Origin: Rhodopseudomonas palustris
GTDB lineage: Bacteria; Pseudomonadota; Alphaproteobacteria; Rhizobiales; Xanthobacteraceae
DNA length: 64,000 bases
Assembly (NCBI RefSeq): GCF_013415845.1
Contig: NZ_CP058907.1
Coordinates: forward strand, 1,240,001 to 1,304,000
Direction: 5' to 3'
Part shown: positions 1 through 8,216 of the stretch, in pieces
Layout of the letters: each line of letters opens with the position of its first letter
Position numbering within the stretch: position 1 is the first letter of the stretch
The notes under the pieces: model-generated
What the model was told of the DNA's origin: nothing
Seen by the model: the letters and a program-made list of their open reading frames with translations, nothing else
Databases searched by the model: none
Program-made: the position numbers and the translations under genes

Positions 1-115
1 GCTCCGCCATCAGGTCGCGATTAGTCGGACCCGCTTCGAATTCGATCGGTGCGAGCATCGGCGCTGCGCCGAGCGTAAGTTCTTCAATGCGGAAACGCTT
101 GCGTTGGAAGGACAT
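1..115 (-). CDS. Partial CDS, N-terminal 38 residues, function uncertain
   Basis: The reverse strand opens with ATG at 113-115 and stays open to the window edge, giving an N-terminus that begins MSFQRKRFRIEEL and later reads GPTNRDLMAE. The gene continues outside the window. The basic start followed by an acidic stretch and an NRDLMAE segment reminds me of alphaproteobacterial CheZ-like phosphatases, but 38 residues are too few to assign it and this is memory-based inference. A perfect CtrA-type octamer, TTAACCAT, lies about 115 bases upstream at 230-237, in the region shared with the divergent L,D-transpeptidase. Confidence 0.5.
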   Translation of the reverse strand, partial: MSFQRKRFRIEELTLGAAPMLAPIEFEAGPTNRDLMAE

Positions 116-415
116 CGGTCGGTTGATCCCAGTTCAAGGCACCGGCCTGTCGTAGCGACATCTGTTTAACGGTGCGTTGCGGATCGGAACCTGCATTTTC
201 GCTAAGTAATCGGACGAACATACGCGCTGTTAACCATGGTGTATCGGCGTTCATCGAAAATAAACGCTGATCTCAAGAACAGGCGCTGTAGAGCGTCATG
301 GTGAATCCGTTTGCCGTTTGCGTTTACCAAACCGATCCGGTTTTGGTTTCTGATCCGTTGCGTTCACCGCCGCAAATTTCGGCGAGTCCACGACGAAACG
401 GTGCAGAGTACGTCG
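116..415. other. Divergent intergenic region
   Basis: About 300 bases separate the partial reverse gene from the L,D-transpeptidase. Reading upstream of the transpeptidase ATG stays open but has no good ribosome site or signal peptide before 416. The only recognisable motif is TTAACCAT at 230-237. No RNA gene is evident. Confidence 0.5.
230..237 (+). promoter_or_regulatory. Candidate CtrA half-site (TTAACCAT)
   Basis: The octamer TTAACCAT matches the short CtrA recognition sequence described in Caulobacter and relatives. It lies between two divergent genes, so it could serve either. An eight-base match arises easily by chance, so this is a candidate only. Confidence 0.3.
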
Positions 416-1204
416 ATGTTCAACAAAACTACCCTCGCATTGCTGACCAGCGTGTCCTGTCTCACCGCTGGCTATCATCCCGCCGTCGCTTACGAATTTT
501 CATCGGGCCCGCAGCCGACGGTGGTCTATGCCGAGCCGCAGCCCGCCCCTCCGGCGCGGGTACGCACCGCCTATGCCGACCGCCCGAATATGGGCGGCGG
601 TTTCATCGAATTCCTGTTCAGCGATGGCGCTCCGCCGCCGTCCTCGCGGTATTATCAGCGTGAGCCGGCCTATGAACAACGTCGTGAGTACATCGCGCCG
701 ACCGCTCCGCAGCTGATGCAGGAGCAGGAAGCGGCGATCGAGCCGGCCCATCCCGAGTTCGATCCGCGCTACGAAAAGCAACTTGTTGATTACCATGGCG
801 GCGAAAAGGCCGGCACGATCGTGATCGATACCCCGAACAAGTTCCTCTACCTCGTGCAGGGCGACGGCAAGGCGCTGCGCTACGGCGTCGGCGTCGGCCG
901 TCCCGGCTTCACCTGGTCGGGCGTGAAGACGATCACCGCCAAGCGCGAATGGCCGGCGTGGACGCCGCCGAAGGAAATGCTGGCGCGCCGTCCCGATCTG
1001 CCGCGTCACATGGAAGGCGGGCCGGCCAATCCACTCGGCGCGCGGGCGATGTATCTCGGCTCCTCGCTGTACCGCATCCATGGCTCCAACGAGCCTTGGA
1101 CGATCGGGACCAACGTCTCGTCCGGCTGCATCCGCATGCGCAACGAGGACGTCATCGACCTGTACAGCCGCGTCGGCGTCGGCACCAAGGTGGTGGTGAT
1201 CTGA
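416..1204 (+). CDS. L,D-transpeptidase, ErfK/YbiS/YcfS/YnhG (YkuD) family
   Basis: This 262-residue exported enzyme should form L,D-crosslinks in peptidoglycan or attach proteins to it in the periplasm. Residues 1-25 form a signal peptide ending in AVA. Residues 35-125 are Pro/Tyr/Arg-rich and low in complexity. The YkuD catalytic domain covers about 131-262 and carries the active-site set HGSN (His222) and SSGCIRM (Cys238). ATG 416 was chosen because a signal peptide follows directly; the frame is open further upstream, but that extension would bury the signal. A convergent hairpin follows at 1237-1267. The exact crosslinking substrate cannot be told from sequence. Confidence 0.9.
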   Translation: MFNKTTLALLTSVSCLTAGYHPAVAYEFSSGPQPTVVYAEPQPAPPARVRTAYADRPNMGGGFIEFLFSDGAPPPSSRYYQREPAYEQRREYIAPTAPQLMQEQEAAIEPAHPEFDPRYEKQLVDYHGGEKAGTIVIDTPNKFLYLVQGDGKALRYGVGVGRPGFTWSGVKTITAKREWPAWTPPKEMLARRPDLPRHMEGGPANPLGARAMYLGSSLYRIHGSNEPWTIGTNVSSGCIRMRNEDVIDLYSRVGVGTKVVVI

Positions 1205-1236
1205 TCGCTCGAAGCGAAGGCTGAGCCGTCTTACGA

Positions 1237-1267
1237 CAACGGCCGCCCTTTTTGGGGGCGGCCGTTG
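1237..1267. terminator. Convergent hairpin, likely bidirectional terminator
   Basis: The arms CAACGGCCGCCC and GGGCGGCCGTTG form a perfect 12-base stem around a T-rich loop. It lies between the stop of the L,D-transpeptidase and the stop of the convergent DUF2076 gene. There is no strong T tail on either side, so termination is inferred from stem strength and position. Confidence 0.6.
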
Positions 1268-1291
1268 CGCGTTGGCGGATGCTGGAGAGCG

Positions 1292-2143
1292 TTAAGCGAA
1301 GTCGCTGTCGCCGCCGTCGTCGAAGTCATCCGAGTCGAGATCCATGTCGTCGCGGTCGTTGCCCGCGTCGGCGACACGGTCGTAGTCGTTGCTGTTCTGA
1401 TCCATCATGCCGTAGCGCGAACTATCGTCGACGCCGCCGCGCTGCGAGCCGATGTCACCGAGCCCGGCCTGCTGCGCAAGGTTGCCGCCTGAAGAGTCGC
1501 CGCCCCACGGGCTCTGGGTGCCGCCGCCCAATCCGCTCTGGTCGGCGAGACTCTGATGCGAGCCGCCACCCATCATGCCGCGGATGCTGGAGAGTAGCAG
1601 CGAGCCACCGACCACACCGGCGGCGGCCGCCGCCGCGGTGCCGAGGAACGAACCTCCACCTCCGCCGCCACCGAAAGCTGAGCCGCCCTGGCCGCCGAAC
1701 GGGCCGCCATACTGGCCCTGTGGCTGCCCATAGGGCGCCTGCGGCGGCTGGCCGTAAGGCGGCGTGGCGGATTGCTGGCCGAGCACCTGCCCGGTGTTCC
1801 AGGCCGGACGGCTACCGGTGGAGGGGGGCGGGACGTTCGGCACCGAACCCCGTTGCGGCGTCTGGCCCTGGCCGAAGAACGCGTCGCGCATCGAATCGAG
1901 AAAACCGCCACGCTCCTGCGATTGCGGCGCATGGTCGGCTTCCAGTTCCTGGATGCGCTCGTGCGCCCGCTTCAGCGCTTCATCCTGGACCAGTACGGTC
2001 TGCACCAGCCCGTAGATTGCATTCGGCGCGATCCGCAGCCCCTGTGTAATGGCGGCGGCGGCTTCCGGGTCGCGCGGGGTGGCTTCCAGGCGGGCGAGCC
2101 GTTCGAACAGATCGTCGACAAGCTGGCGTTCCTGCGGTGTCAT
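1292..2143 (-). CDS. DUF2076 family protein
   Basis: This 283-residue protein begins MTPQERQLVDDLFERLARLE, the usual DUF2076 opening. A helical or coiled N-terminal segment runs to about residue 75. A long Gly/Gln/Pro-rich low-complexity middle follows, then a hydrophobic Ala/Gly helix (FLGTAAAAAAGVVGGSLLL) and an Asp-rich tail (about the last 35 residues). Two ATGs are adjacent; the second, at 2143, was chosen because AGGGAG lies six bases upstream and it gives the family start. Older annotation sometimes calls the family periplasmic ligand-binding sensors, but no signal peptide is visible and I do not assign a function. Confidence 0.8.
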   Translation of the reverse strand: MTPQERQLVDDLFERLARLEATPRDPEAAAAITQGLRIAPNAIYGLVQTVLVQDEALKRAHERIQELEADHAPQSQERGGFLDSMRDAFFGQGQTPQRGSVPNVPPPSTGSRPAWNTGQVLGQQSATPPYGQPPQAPYGQPQGQYGGPFGGQGGSAFGGGGGGGSFLGTAAAAAAGVVGGSLLLSSIRGMMGGGSHQSLADQSGLGGGTQSPWGGDSSGGNLAQQAGLGDIGSQRGGVDDSSRYGMMDQNSNDYDRVADAGNDRDDMDLDSDDFDDGGDSDFA

Positions 2144-2258
2144 CATGATCTCCCTGAGCATCGCTCGAACCCGCGCCGCGGCGCTCGCTGCTGCGATCGC
2201 AGGCGCGGGTGTCGACAAATCTAAGGAACCTTGAGGCGGCCGTAAGTCCGGGCCCGGA

Positions 2259-3152
2259 TTAAATTTCTGTATGCGACAAAACGGTCTGACCCGGCGCCTG
2301 GGGCGGCACCGCCGCGAGGCTGACATTGTGCTTTGCAAGTAGTTCCGGGAAGCGATCACTGCCGAGATACGCGTATTCGCGCTCGCGCTGATCGGTGAAC
2401 GGATCGAGGCTGATCAGCGTGTCGTCGACCTCGCCGGGATGGCACATCACCAGGCCGCCATCGGGCAGACCGTGGAGGAACGAGCCCATCAGGGTGTCGA
2501 AATCGGTTTCGCGCAGGAAGTCATAAGCGCCGGCGAAGCCGGAATTGAACGCGATGCCGGCCTGCGCCGCGCGGCTGCGGAACGGCGCGCTGAGTGCGTC
2601 GAGCAACAGCGGCTTGGGGTTGCCGAGCCGCCGCGTCAGCGGCACGCTGCGGCCGCACTGCCGCACCCAGGCGTCCGGCGCCAGCGTTTTCACCGCGCCG
2701 AGGAAGGCGTCGCGGACCTGCGGAAACAGCTGCACGTGCTGATGGCCGTCGATGTAGTCCGGCGGACGGCCGAACCGGTCGGTGAAGGCTTCGATCTGCG
2801 CGCTGAGTTCGGTGGCGATCACCGCGCGGTCGTGGCGGCGCAGCAGGGTGCCGCGCAGCTTGCGCCCGAGCGGCAGAAACTGGCCGCCATGCAGCGGGTG
2901 ATAGTGCATGGTCAGCGGTGCGAACGGCGCCGTCAGCGTGGCGTGCAGCCCGATCGCCGCATGCGGATTGGCGGCGGCGGCGTTGAGCAGTTCCGCCGCG
3001 TCGTCACGCCCGATCGCCGGGCCGACCATCATCACCGAGGTGGCGTTGATCCGGCCGCGTTCGATCAGATCGCGGATCGCGCGGTTGACCCCGGGGCTGA
3101 TGCCGTAGTCATCGGCAACCAGCCAGATCCGGCGCTGGTCCGGTTTGCTCAT
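2259..3152 (-). CDS. hpnK: ChbG/HpnK (YdjC-like) carbohydrate deacetylase
   Basis: This 297-residue protein has the polysaccharide-deacetylase-like fold of the ChbG/HpnK group. The N-terminal VADDYG supplies acidic metal ligands and IDGHQHVQLFP supplies His ligands. Family members deacetylate acetylated sugars; in hopanoid makers the HpnK member is linked to hopanoid side-chain processing. The ATG at 3152 overlaps the stop of the upstream glycosyltransferase by four bases, so the two are translationally coupled and probably act on one glycan or lipid-linked sugar. No other hopanoid gene is in the window, so the hpnK name is tentative. Confidence 0.75.
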   Translation of the reverse strand: MSKPDQRRIWLVADDYGISPGVNRAIRDLIERGRINATSVMMVGPAIGRDDAAELLNAAAANPHAAIGLHATLTAPFAPLTMHYHPLHGGQFLPLGRKLRGTLLRRHDRAVIATELSAQIEAFTDRFGRPPDYIDGHQHVQLFPQVRDAFLGAVKTLAPDAWVRQCGRSVPLTRRLGNPKPLLLDALSAPFRSRAAQAGIAFNSGFAGAYDFLRETDFDTLMGSFLHGLPDGGLVMCHPGEVDDTLISLDPFTDQREREYAYLGSDRFPELLAKHNVSLAAVPPQAPGQTVLSHTEI

Positions 3153-4192
3153 TCGGCGGCGGACCGCTTGGCCGGATCGCCGGCATCTGTGTCGGCGCGC
3201 TTCACGCTGTGCTCGGCCACGAAGTAGATCGGCCGCGCCTTCATCTCGGACAGGATCTTGCCGATGTACTCGCCGACGATGCCGATCATCAGCAGCTGCA
3301 CGCCGCCGATCGTCATCATCCCGACGATAATCGACGGATAGCCCGGCACCGATTTGCCGTCGATCCAGGTCTCCCACAGGATGGATAGGCCGAACAGAAA
3401 TGCGCTGATCGCCAGTACGACGCCGAGCAGGCTGGCGATCCGCAGCGGGGCCACCGAGAACGAGGTCAGCCCCTCGATCGACAGCCCGATCAGCCGCGCG
3501 GTCGAGAACGTGCTGAAGCCGTGCGAGCGCGGCTCCGGTTCGTAGTCGACCCGCTTTTGGCGGAAGCCGATCCAGCTCGCCAGGCCCTTGAAGAACCGGT
3601 TGCGTTCGGGAAGCTGCCGCAGCGCCTGGGCGGCGCGCGGTGACAGCAGGCGGAAGTCGCCGGCATCTTCCGGGATCTTCTGCCGCGCGCCCCAATTGAT
3701 CAGCGTGTAGAAGCTGCGCACCGCAGCGCGCCGCAGCGCCGGCTCGTTGTCGCGATGCGCCTTGGCCGTATAGACGACGTCGAAGCCGTCCTCGATCCAG
3801 TGCCCCACCAGCGTCTCGACCAGTTCCGGTGCATGCTGGCCGTCGCCGTCCATGAACAGCACGGCGCCGCGGCTGGCGTGGTCGAGTCCCGCCATCAGCG
3901 CGGCTTCCTTGCCGAAATTGCGCGACAGCGACACCACCTGAACGTCGAGCATCGTCGCCGGCAGATTACGGGCGATGCTCAGCGTCGTGTCTGAGCTGCC
4001 GTCGTCGACATAGACCACCTCGCAGCCGAGGCCGTAGCGCTGGCGCAGCGTTGCGGCCAGCGTGATCAGCCGGCCGTGCAGCGCCTGCAGGCCGCCGGCT
4101 TCGTTGTAGGCCGGCACCACGATGGACAGGCCCAGTGCCGCGGCGGTACCCGCTTCGGTGGACAGACCCGAGACGTCACTCCCAAGCATCAT
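3149..4192 (-). CDS. Family 2 glycosyltransferase, membrane-anchored (DPM1/ArnC-like)
   Basis: This protein of about 347 residues transfers a sugar from a nucleotide donor, probably to a polyprenyl or other lipid carrier at the inner face of the cytoplasmic membrane. The GT-A signatures are VVPAYNEAGG, VYVDDGSSD and the metal-binding FMDGDGQH. Two C-terminal transmembrane helices (around APLRIASLLGVVLAISAFLF and IIVGMMTIGGVQLLMIGIVG) match the GtrB/ArnC type. I chose ATG 4192, with GGAA upstream; a GTG at 4213 and an ATG at 4189 are alternatives. It is coupled by a 4-base overlap to the ChbG/HpnK deacetylase. Donor and acceptor are unknown. Confidence 0.85.
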   Translation of the reverse strand: MMLGSDVSGLSTEAGTAAALGLSIVVPAYNEAGGLQALHGRLITLAATLRQRYGLGCEVVYVDDGSSDTTLSIARNLPATMLDVQVVSLSRNFGKEAALMAGLDHASRGAVLFMDGDGQHAPELVETLVGHWIEDGFDVVYTAKAHRDNEPALRRAAVRSFYTLINWGARQKIPEDAGDFRLLSPRAAQALRQLPERNRFFKGLASWIGFRQKRVDYEPEPRSHGFSTFSTARLIGLSIEGLTSFSVAPLRIASLLGVVLAISAFLFGLSILWETWIDGKSVPGYPSIIVGMMTIGGVQLLMIGIVGEYIGKILSEMKARPIYFVAEHSVKRADTDAGDPAKRSAAE

Positions 4193-4285
4193 CGATCGAC
4201 TTCCGGCTTGCACACGGCCTTGTTTGTCTCGTGACTATATGGTGGTTCCACCCGCCGGCGCCACCGGCGCCGGGTTGCCTCGGCA

Positions 4286-5263
4286 TTATTGCGGCAGGAA
4301 CGCCGCAAGCTTGCTGAACAGCGGGTTTTCCTTGTCGAACACGTAGTCGAGCGCGGCTACCGACACGGTGTCTGCGCCATGCTGCCGCAGGAAGCTGCCG
4401 AGCGCGTAGATCTGCGCCGGCGGACAGTGCAGCGTCAGCATGCCCGACGAGGTCGGCCCGCCGAACGGCGACACCACGCCGAACCGGCTGTGGGCTTCGG
4501 CGAGCAGCGCGTCGTTGCAGCCTTTGAACCGGGTGCGGACTTCCTTGTACTTGCCGGCGCGAGCGCGCGAGGCGATGTGATCGAGGATCACGCGCGCGGT
4601 TTCGCGCGCGGTGTCCGACCAGTCGGCTTCGCGCGAGGCGACGAGATTGGCCTGGCTGCGCAGCATTACGCCGTCGTCGAGCACCTTGAGGCCGTTGGCG
4701 GCCAGCGTCGCGCCGGTGGTGGTGATGTCGACGATCATCTCGGCGGTGCCGACCGCGGGCGCGCCCTCGGTCGCGCCGGCGCTCTCGACGATCCGATAGT
4801 CGACGACGTTATGCTGGGCGAAGAAGCCGCGGGTCAGGTTGATGTACTTGGTCGCGACCCGCATCCGCCGGTTGTGCTGGGCGCGGAAGCCGGTGGTGAC
4901 GTCGTCGAGGTCGGCCATGGTGCGGACGTCGATCCACGCCTGCGGCACCGCGACCACGACGTTGGCGTAGCCGAAGCCGAGGCCGTCGATCAGCAGCACG
5001 CGCTTGTCGGCATCGGTGATGCTCTCGCGCACCAGATCCTCGCCGGTGACGCCGAAATGCACCGAGCCGCGGGCGAGGTTGGCGGCGATCTCGCTGGCCG
5101 AGAGATACGCCACCTCGACATTGTCGAGGCCGGCGATCGTGCCGCGATAATCGCGCGCGCCGCCCGGCTTGCTCAGCGTCAGCCCGGCGCGGGCGAAGAA
5201 CGCTTCGGCGTTTTCCTGCAGGCGGCCCTTGGACGGGACCGCGAGAACGAACGGCGCGCTCAT
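4286..5263 (-). CDS. hisG: ATP phosphoribosyltransferase catalytic subunit, with C-terminal ACT-like domain
   Basis: HisG joins ATP and PRPP to give phosphoribosyl-ATP, the first and feedback-controlled step of histidine synthesis. At 325 residues it is longer than the roughly 210-230 residues of HisG proteins that depend on HisZ. The extra C-terminal stretch, after [12 protein letters not shown], alternates strand and helix ([17 protein letters not shown], then [13 protein letters not shown]), like the ACT-like regulatory domain of long-form HisG. Its ATG overlaps the hisZ stop by four bases, so both are made together. Having the long form together with HisZ is unusual against the textbook split and is listed as a finding. 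Confidence 0.95.
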
Positions 5264-6408
5264 GCGGCACCTCCGGCGCTTGTCTGTTTCATCGCCTCGA
5301 TCCAGATCGAGAAGCCGACCGCAGGGATCGGCGAGGCGGCGCCGAGCTGGCTCATCAGCCCGTCGTAGCGGCCGCCGGCGACCAGCGGCTCGTCGCCGTT
5401 GCCGGCGCGGTGCACCTCGAATTCGAAGCCGGTGTAGTAATCGACGCCGCGGCCGAACGCGGTGGAGAACCGCACCTTGGACAGATCGATGCCGCGGCCG
5501 GCCAGGAAGCCGATCCGTGCTTCGAACTGATCGATCGCTGCGTCGATCGACAGCTTGGCATCGGCGGCGAGCGCACGCAGCGCCTTTAGGGCGTCGGTTG
5601 GTGCGCCGGCGATCGCCAGGAAGCGCTTGATCTTGTCGAGCGCGTCGCGCGGCAGCGCGCCGCTTTTCAGCGTCGATTGCTCGAGGAAGCGGTCGGCGAT
5701 CTCCGCCACCGAACGGCCGCCGAGCGTGGTGGCACCGGCGATCGACATCAGGTCGGTGACGAGCGCCAGCGCCGCCTTGCGGTCGGAGCCGGCGAGCGCG
5801 GCAAGCACGCCTTCGTATTCGTTGCTGGTCGAGGGGGCGAGTGTCAGCCGCTCCAGGTCATGCGCCAGGCTGGCCTTGCGATGAAAATCCTTCATCAGCC
5901 GCCGCCGCCACACCGGCATCAGGTCGAGCGCGTCGATCAATGCGGCGAACAGCGCGACGTCGCCGGTGCGGACCTCGACCTCGCCGGCTTTGAGCGCGGT
6001 GGTGGCGCCGAGCGCCAGCGCCAGCATCTCGGCATCGGCCGCGGCGCGGTCCTGGCGGCCGAACGATTCGATCCCGGCCTGCAGGAATTCACTTGGCTTG
6101 CCGCCGCGCTGGCGGAACACCGGGCCGAGATAGTAGAACCCGACCGGCTGTCCGGCGGCCTTGGAGGCGAGGTAGTCGCGCGCCACCGGGATCGTCAGGT
6201 CGGGGCGCAGGCACAGCTCCTCGCCGCTGGCATCGGTGGTCAGGTAGAGGCTCTTGCGGATGTCCTCGCCCGACAGGTCGAGGAATGGTTCGGCGGGCTG
6301 CAGGATCGGCGGCGTGGCCTGGGCGTAGCCGGCCTCCGCGAAGGATTGCAGCAGCGCCTCCGCCCACGCGGCGGATCCGGTCGCGCGAGCGGCGGCGGTC
6401 TTTGTCAT
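5260..6408 (-). CDS. hisZ: ATP phosphoribosyltransferase regulatory subunit
   Basis: This 382-residue protein is a catalytically dead paralogue of histidyl-tRNA synthetase that assembles with HisG and mediates activity or histidine control. It shows class II synthetase-like segments: motif 2-type [21 protein letters not shown] and a C-terminal [13 protein letters not shown] / GGRYDGL region. It is shorter than the true HisS in this window (509 residues) and lacks the C-terminal anticodon-binding domain. It is the first gene of a two-gene operon, overlapping hisG by four bases. Confidence 0.93.
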
Positions 6409-6552
6409 GATCGGTCAGTCCTGCGGTCCCGGGCAGGGAGGGTGAAACAGAAAACGCTAGTCGGCGCAGCCCTTAACACGGGTGGATGACAGATTCGACC
6501 GTCATCCGCCGCGGTTCGAAGGGGCGGGGCGGCGCCAATGGTCGAATGTTAC

Positions 6553-7308
6553 CTAATTACCCTTCCAGTCGCCCAACACCGCCTGAACCAGAGTCAGGGC
6601 GGCGACCGCTGCAGTGTCGGCCCGCATAATCCGCGGGCCCAGTGCTAGCCGCAGGATGGCGGGCTGTTTCAGCAGCAAAGCGCGCTCTTCGGTGGAAAAC
6701 CCGCCCTCGGGCCCGACCAGCAGGTCGACGCCCCTGGCCGCCGCATCCCGGGTGGCTTGCAGCGCCGCGACCGGGTCGGCGATCTCCGCGTCCTCGTCGC
6801 AGAACACCAGCAGCCGCTCTCCGTTTGCCCGACCGGCTAGGAACCGGTCCAGCCCGATCGGCTCGCCTACCTCGGCGAGGCTGAGGATGCCGCATTGCTC
6901 GGCGGCCTCGATCACATTGGCGCGCATCCGGTCGGTGTTCAGCCGGTGCACCTGGGTGTGCTGGGTGAGCACCGGCTGCAGCCGGCCGGCGCCCATTTCC
7001 ACAGCCTTTTGAGCCATATAGTCGAGCCTGGCGTGCTTCAGCGGGGCGAACACATAGGCGACGTCGGGGAGGCGGTCCTGCGGCCGCGTCTGCTCCGCCA
7101 CCTCCAGCGCCTCGGGCCGCTTGCGGCCCGCGATGGTGGCGCGCCACTCGCCGTCACGACCATTGAAGGCCAGCACGGCGGCGCCGGCACCGAGCCGCAG
7201 CACATTGCCGAGATAATTGCTCTGGTCGCGCTCGAGTGGCACCTGCGCACCGGGCGCGAGGGCGGCATCGACGAAAAGGCGGGGGCTGCGGAAGTCGTAT
7301 CGGCTCAT
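6553..7308 (-). CDS. rsmE: 16S rRNA (uracil1498-N3)-methyltransferase
   Basis: This 251-residue protein is an RsmE-type SPOUT methyltransferase that methylates U1498 of 16S rRNA. The N-terminal PUA-like domain (to about residue 75) carries LRLGAGAAVLAFNGRDGEW. The C-terminal knotted SAM-binding domain shows the signatures LLVGPEGGFSTEE and LGPRIMRADTAAVAAL. The ATG at 7308 is the natural start and the length is normal for the family. It is monocistronic; the next gene, at 7500, is divergent. Confidence 0.93.
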   Translation of the reverse strand: MSRYDFRSPRLFVDAALAPGAQVPLERDQSNYLGNVLRLGAGAAVLAFNGRDGEWRATIAGRKRPEALEVAEQTRPQDRLPDVAYVFAPLKHARLDYMAQKAVEMGAGRLQPVLTQHTQVHRLNTDRMRANVIEAAEQCGILSLAEVGEPIGLDRFLAGRANGERLLVFCDEDAEIADPVAALQATRDAAARGVDLLVGPEGGFSTEERALLLKQPAILRLALGPRIMRADTAAVAALTLVQAVLGDWKGN

Positions 7309-7499
7309 CGGCTGGGTCTCACGCGCCGCTTCTAACCCAATTTTTCAAGAATATCAGCCGCCTGTGGGGCGAAGCGCCGCGCTGCCGCCCCAATCGCCGG
7401 GTTGTTAAGGGCGATCCGGAATCGTAAAAGGCCCCCACGTCGTTTTTCGACGCGTCATCGGGCCAACGGGGACCATCGAACCTTGCCGGAGGAGCAGCC

Positions 7500-8216
7500 T
7501 TGATCATCCGACGTTTGATTGTACCGGCGTTAGCCGCCGCTTTTGCAGTTCAAGCCGTCCCGGCGCTGGCCCAGGGCGCGTTCCCGGCGCCGTTGCCGAA
7601 CCAGTCTTCATCATCTTCGGCATTTCCTGCGCCGCTGCCGAACCAGTCGTCGTCATCGCCGGCTGCATCAAGCAACAGCTCGGTGTTTCCGCCGGTGAAC
7701 AGCTCGGGCGGATCGTTCCCGGCCGCGGGCGCAGCCCCGATCGCCGGCGGCGGCGGGGCGTTCGGTCCACCGCCCGGTGCCGCGCCGATGGGGCAGCAGG
7801 CCGGCGGCGAAGCCTGCATGAACGACTTCCTCAAGCTGCGGAAAGAGGCCGAGAAGCGCGGCCAGGCGATTCAAGCCGCCGGCAAACGCAAGGCTCCGGC
7901 CTCCGAGGCCTGCAAGCTGATCGGCGCGTTCTCCAGTTCCGAGACGGCGATGATCAAATACGTGGTCAGCAACGCCAAGCGCTGCGGCATTCCGGACGAC
8001 ATCGCCGAACAGCTCAAGACCGGGCATAAGCGCACCGAGCAGATGCAGAAGCAGGTCTGCAACATCGCCGAGCAGCAGCAGCAGCGCGGGCCGGCCGGTC
8101 CGAGCTTCGCCGACGTGCTCGGCTCCTCCAGCGCCACGCCTGAGGTCAACACCTCCGCCAAGAAGTTCGGCGGCACCACCTTCGATACCCTCAACGGCAA
8201 CGTGCTGGCGCGATGA
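7500..8216 (+). CDS. Secreted protein of unknown function with a repeated FPAPLPNQSSSS segment
   Basis: This 238-residue protein starts at TTG 7500, supported by a strong GGAGGAG site five bases upstream. Residues 1-25 form a signal peptide ending ALAQG. A Ser/Pro/Gly-rich linker (about 26-100) contains a tandem copy of the peptide AFPAPLPNQSSSS, also visible as a direct DNA repeat near 7580-7660. The folded part (about 103-200) contains Cys residues (EACMNDF, EACKLIG, KRCGIP, KQVCNIA) that could form two disulphides. It ends in ATGA overlapping ubiA. I recognise it only as a conserved family-restricted protein; function unknown. Confidence 0.75.
   Translation: MIIRRLIVPALAAAFAVQAVPALAQGAFPAPLPNQSSSSSAFPAPLPNQSSSSPAASSNSSVFPPVNSSGGSFPAAGAAPIAGGGGAFGPPPGAAPMGQQAGGEACMNDFLKLRKEAEKRGQAIQAAGKRKAPASEACKLIGAFSSSETAMIKYVVSNAKRCGIPDDIAEQLKTGHKRTEQMQKQVCNIAEQQQQRGPAGPSFADVLGSSSATPEVNTSAKKFGGTTFDTLNGNVLAR

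Noticed and set aside
5260..6408. hisZ considered as a second histidyl-tRNA synthetase
   Set aside because: It lacks the C-terminal anticodon-binding domain and is fused by overlap to hisG, while a complete hisS exists at 32366-33895.
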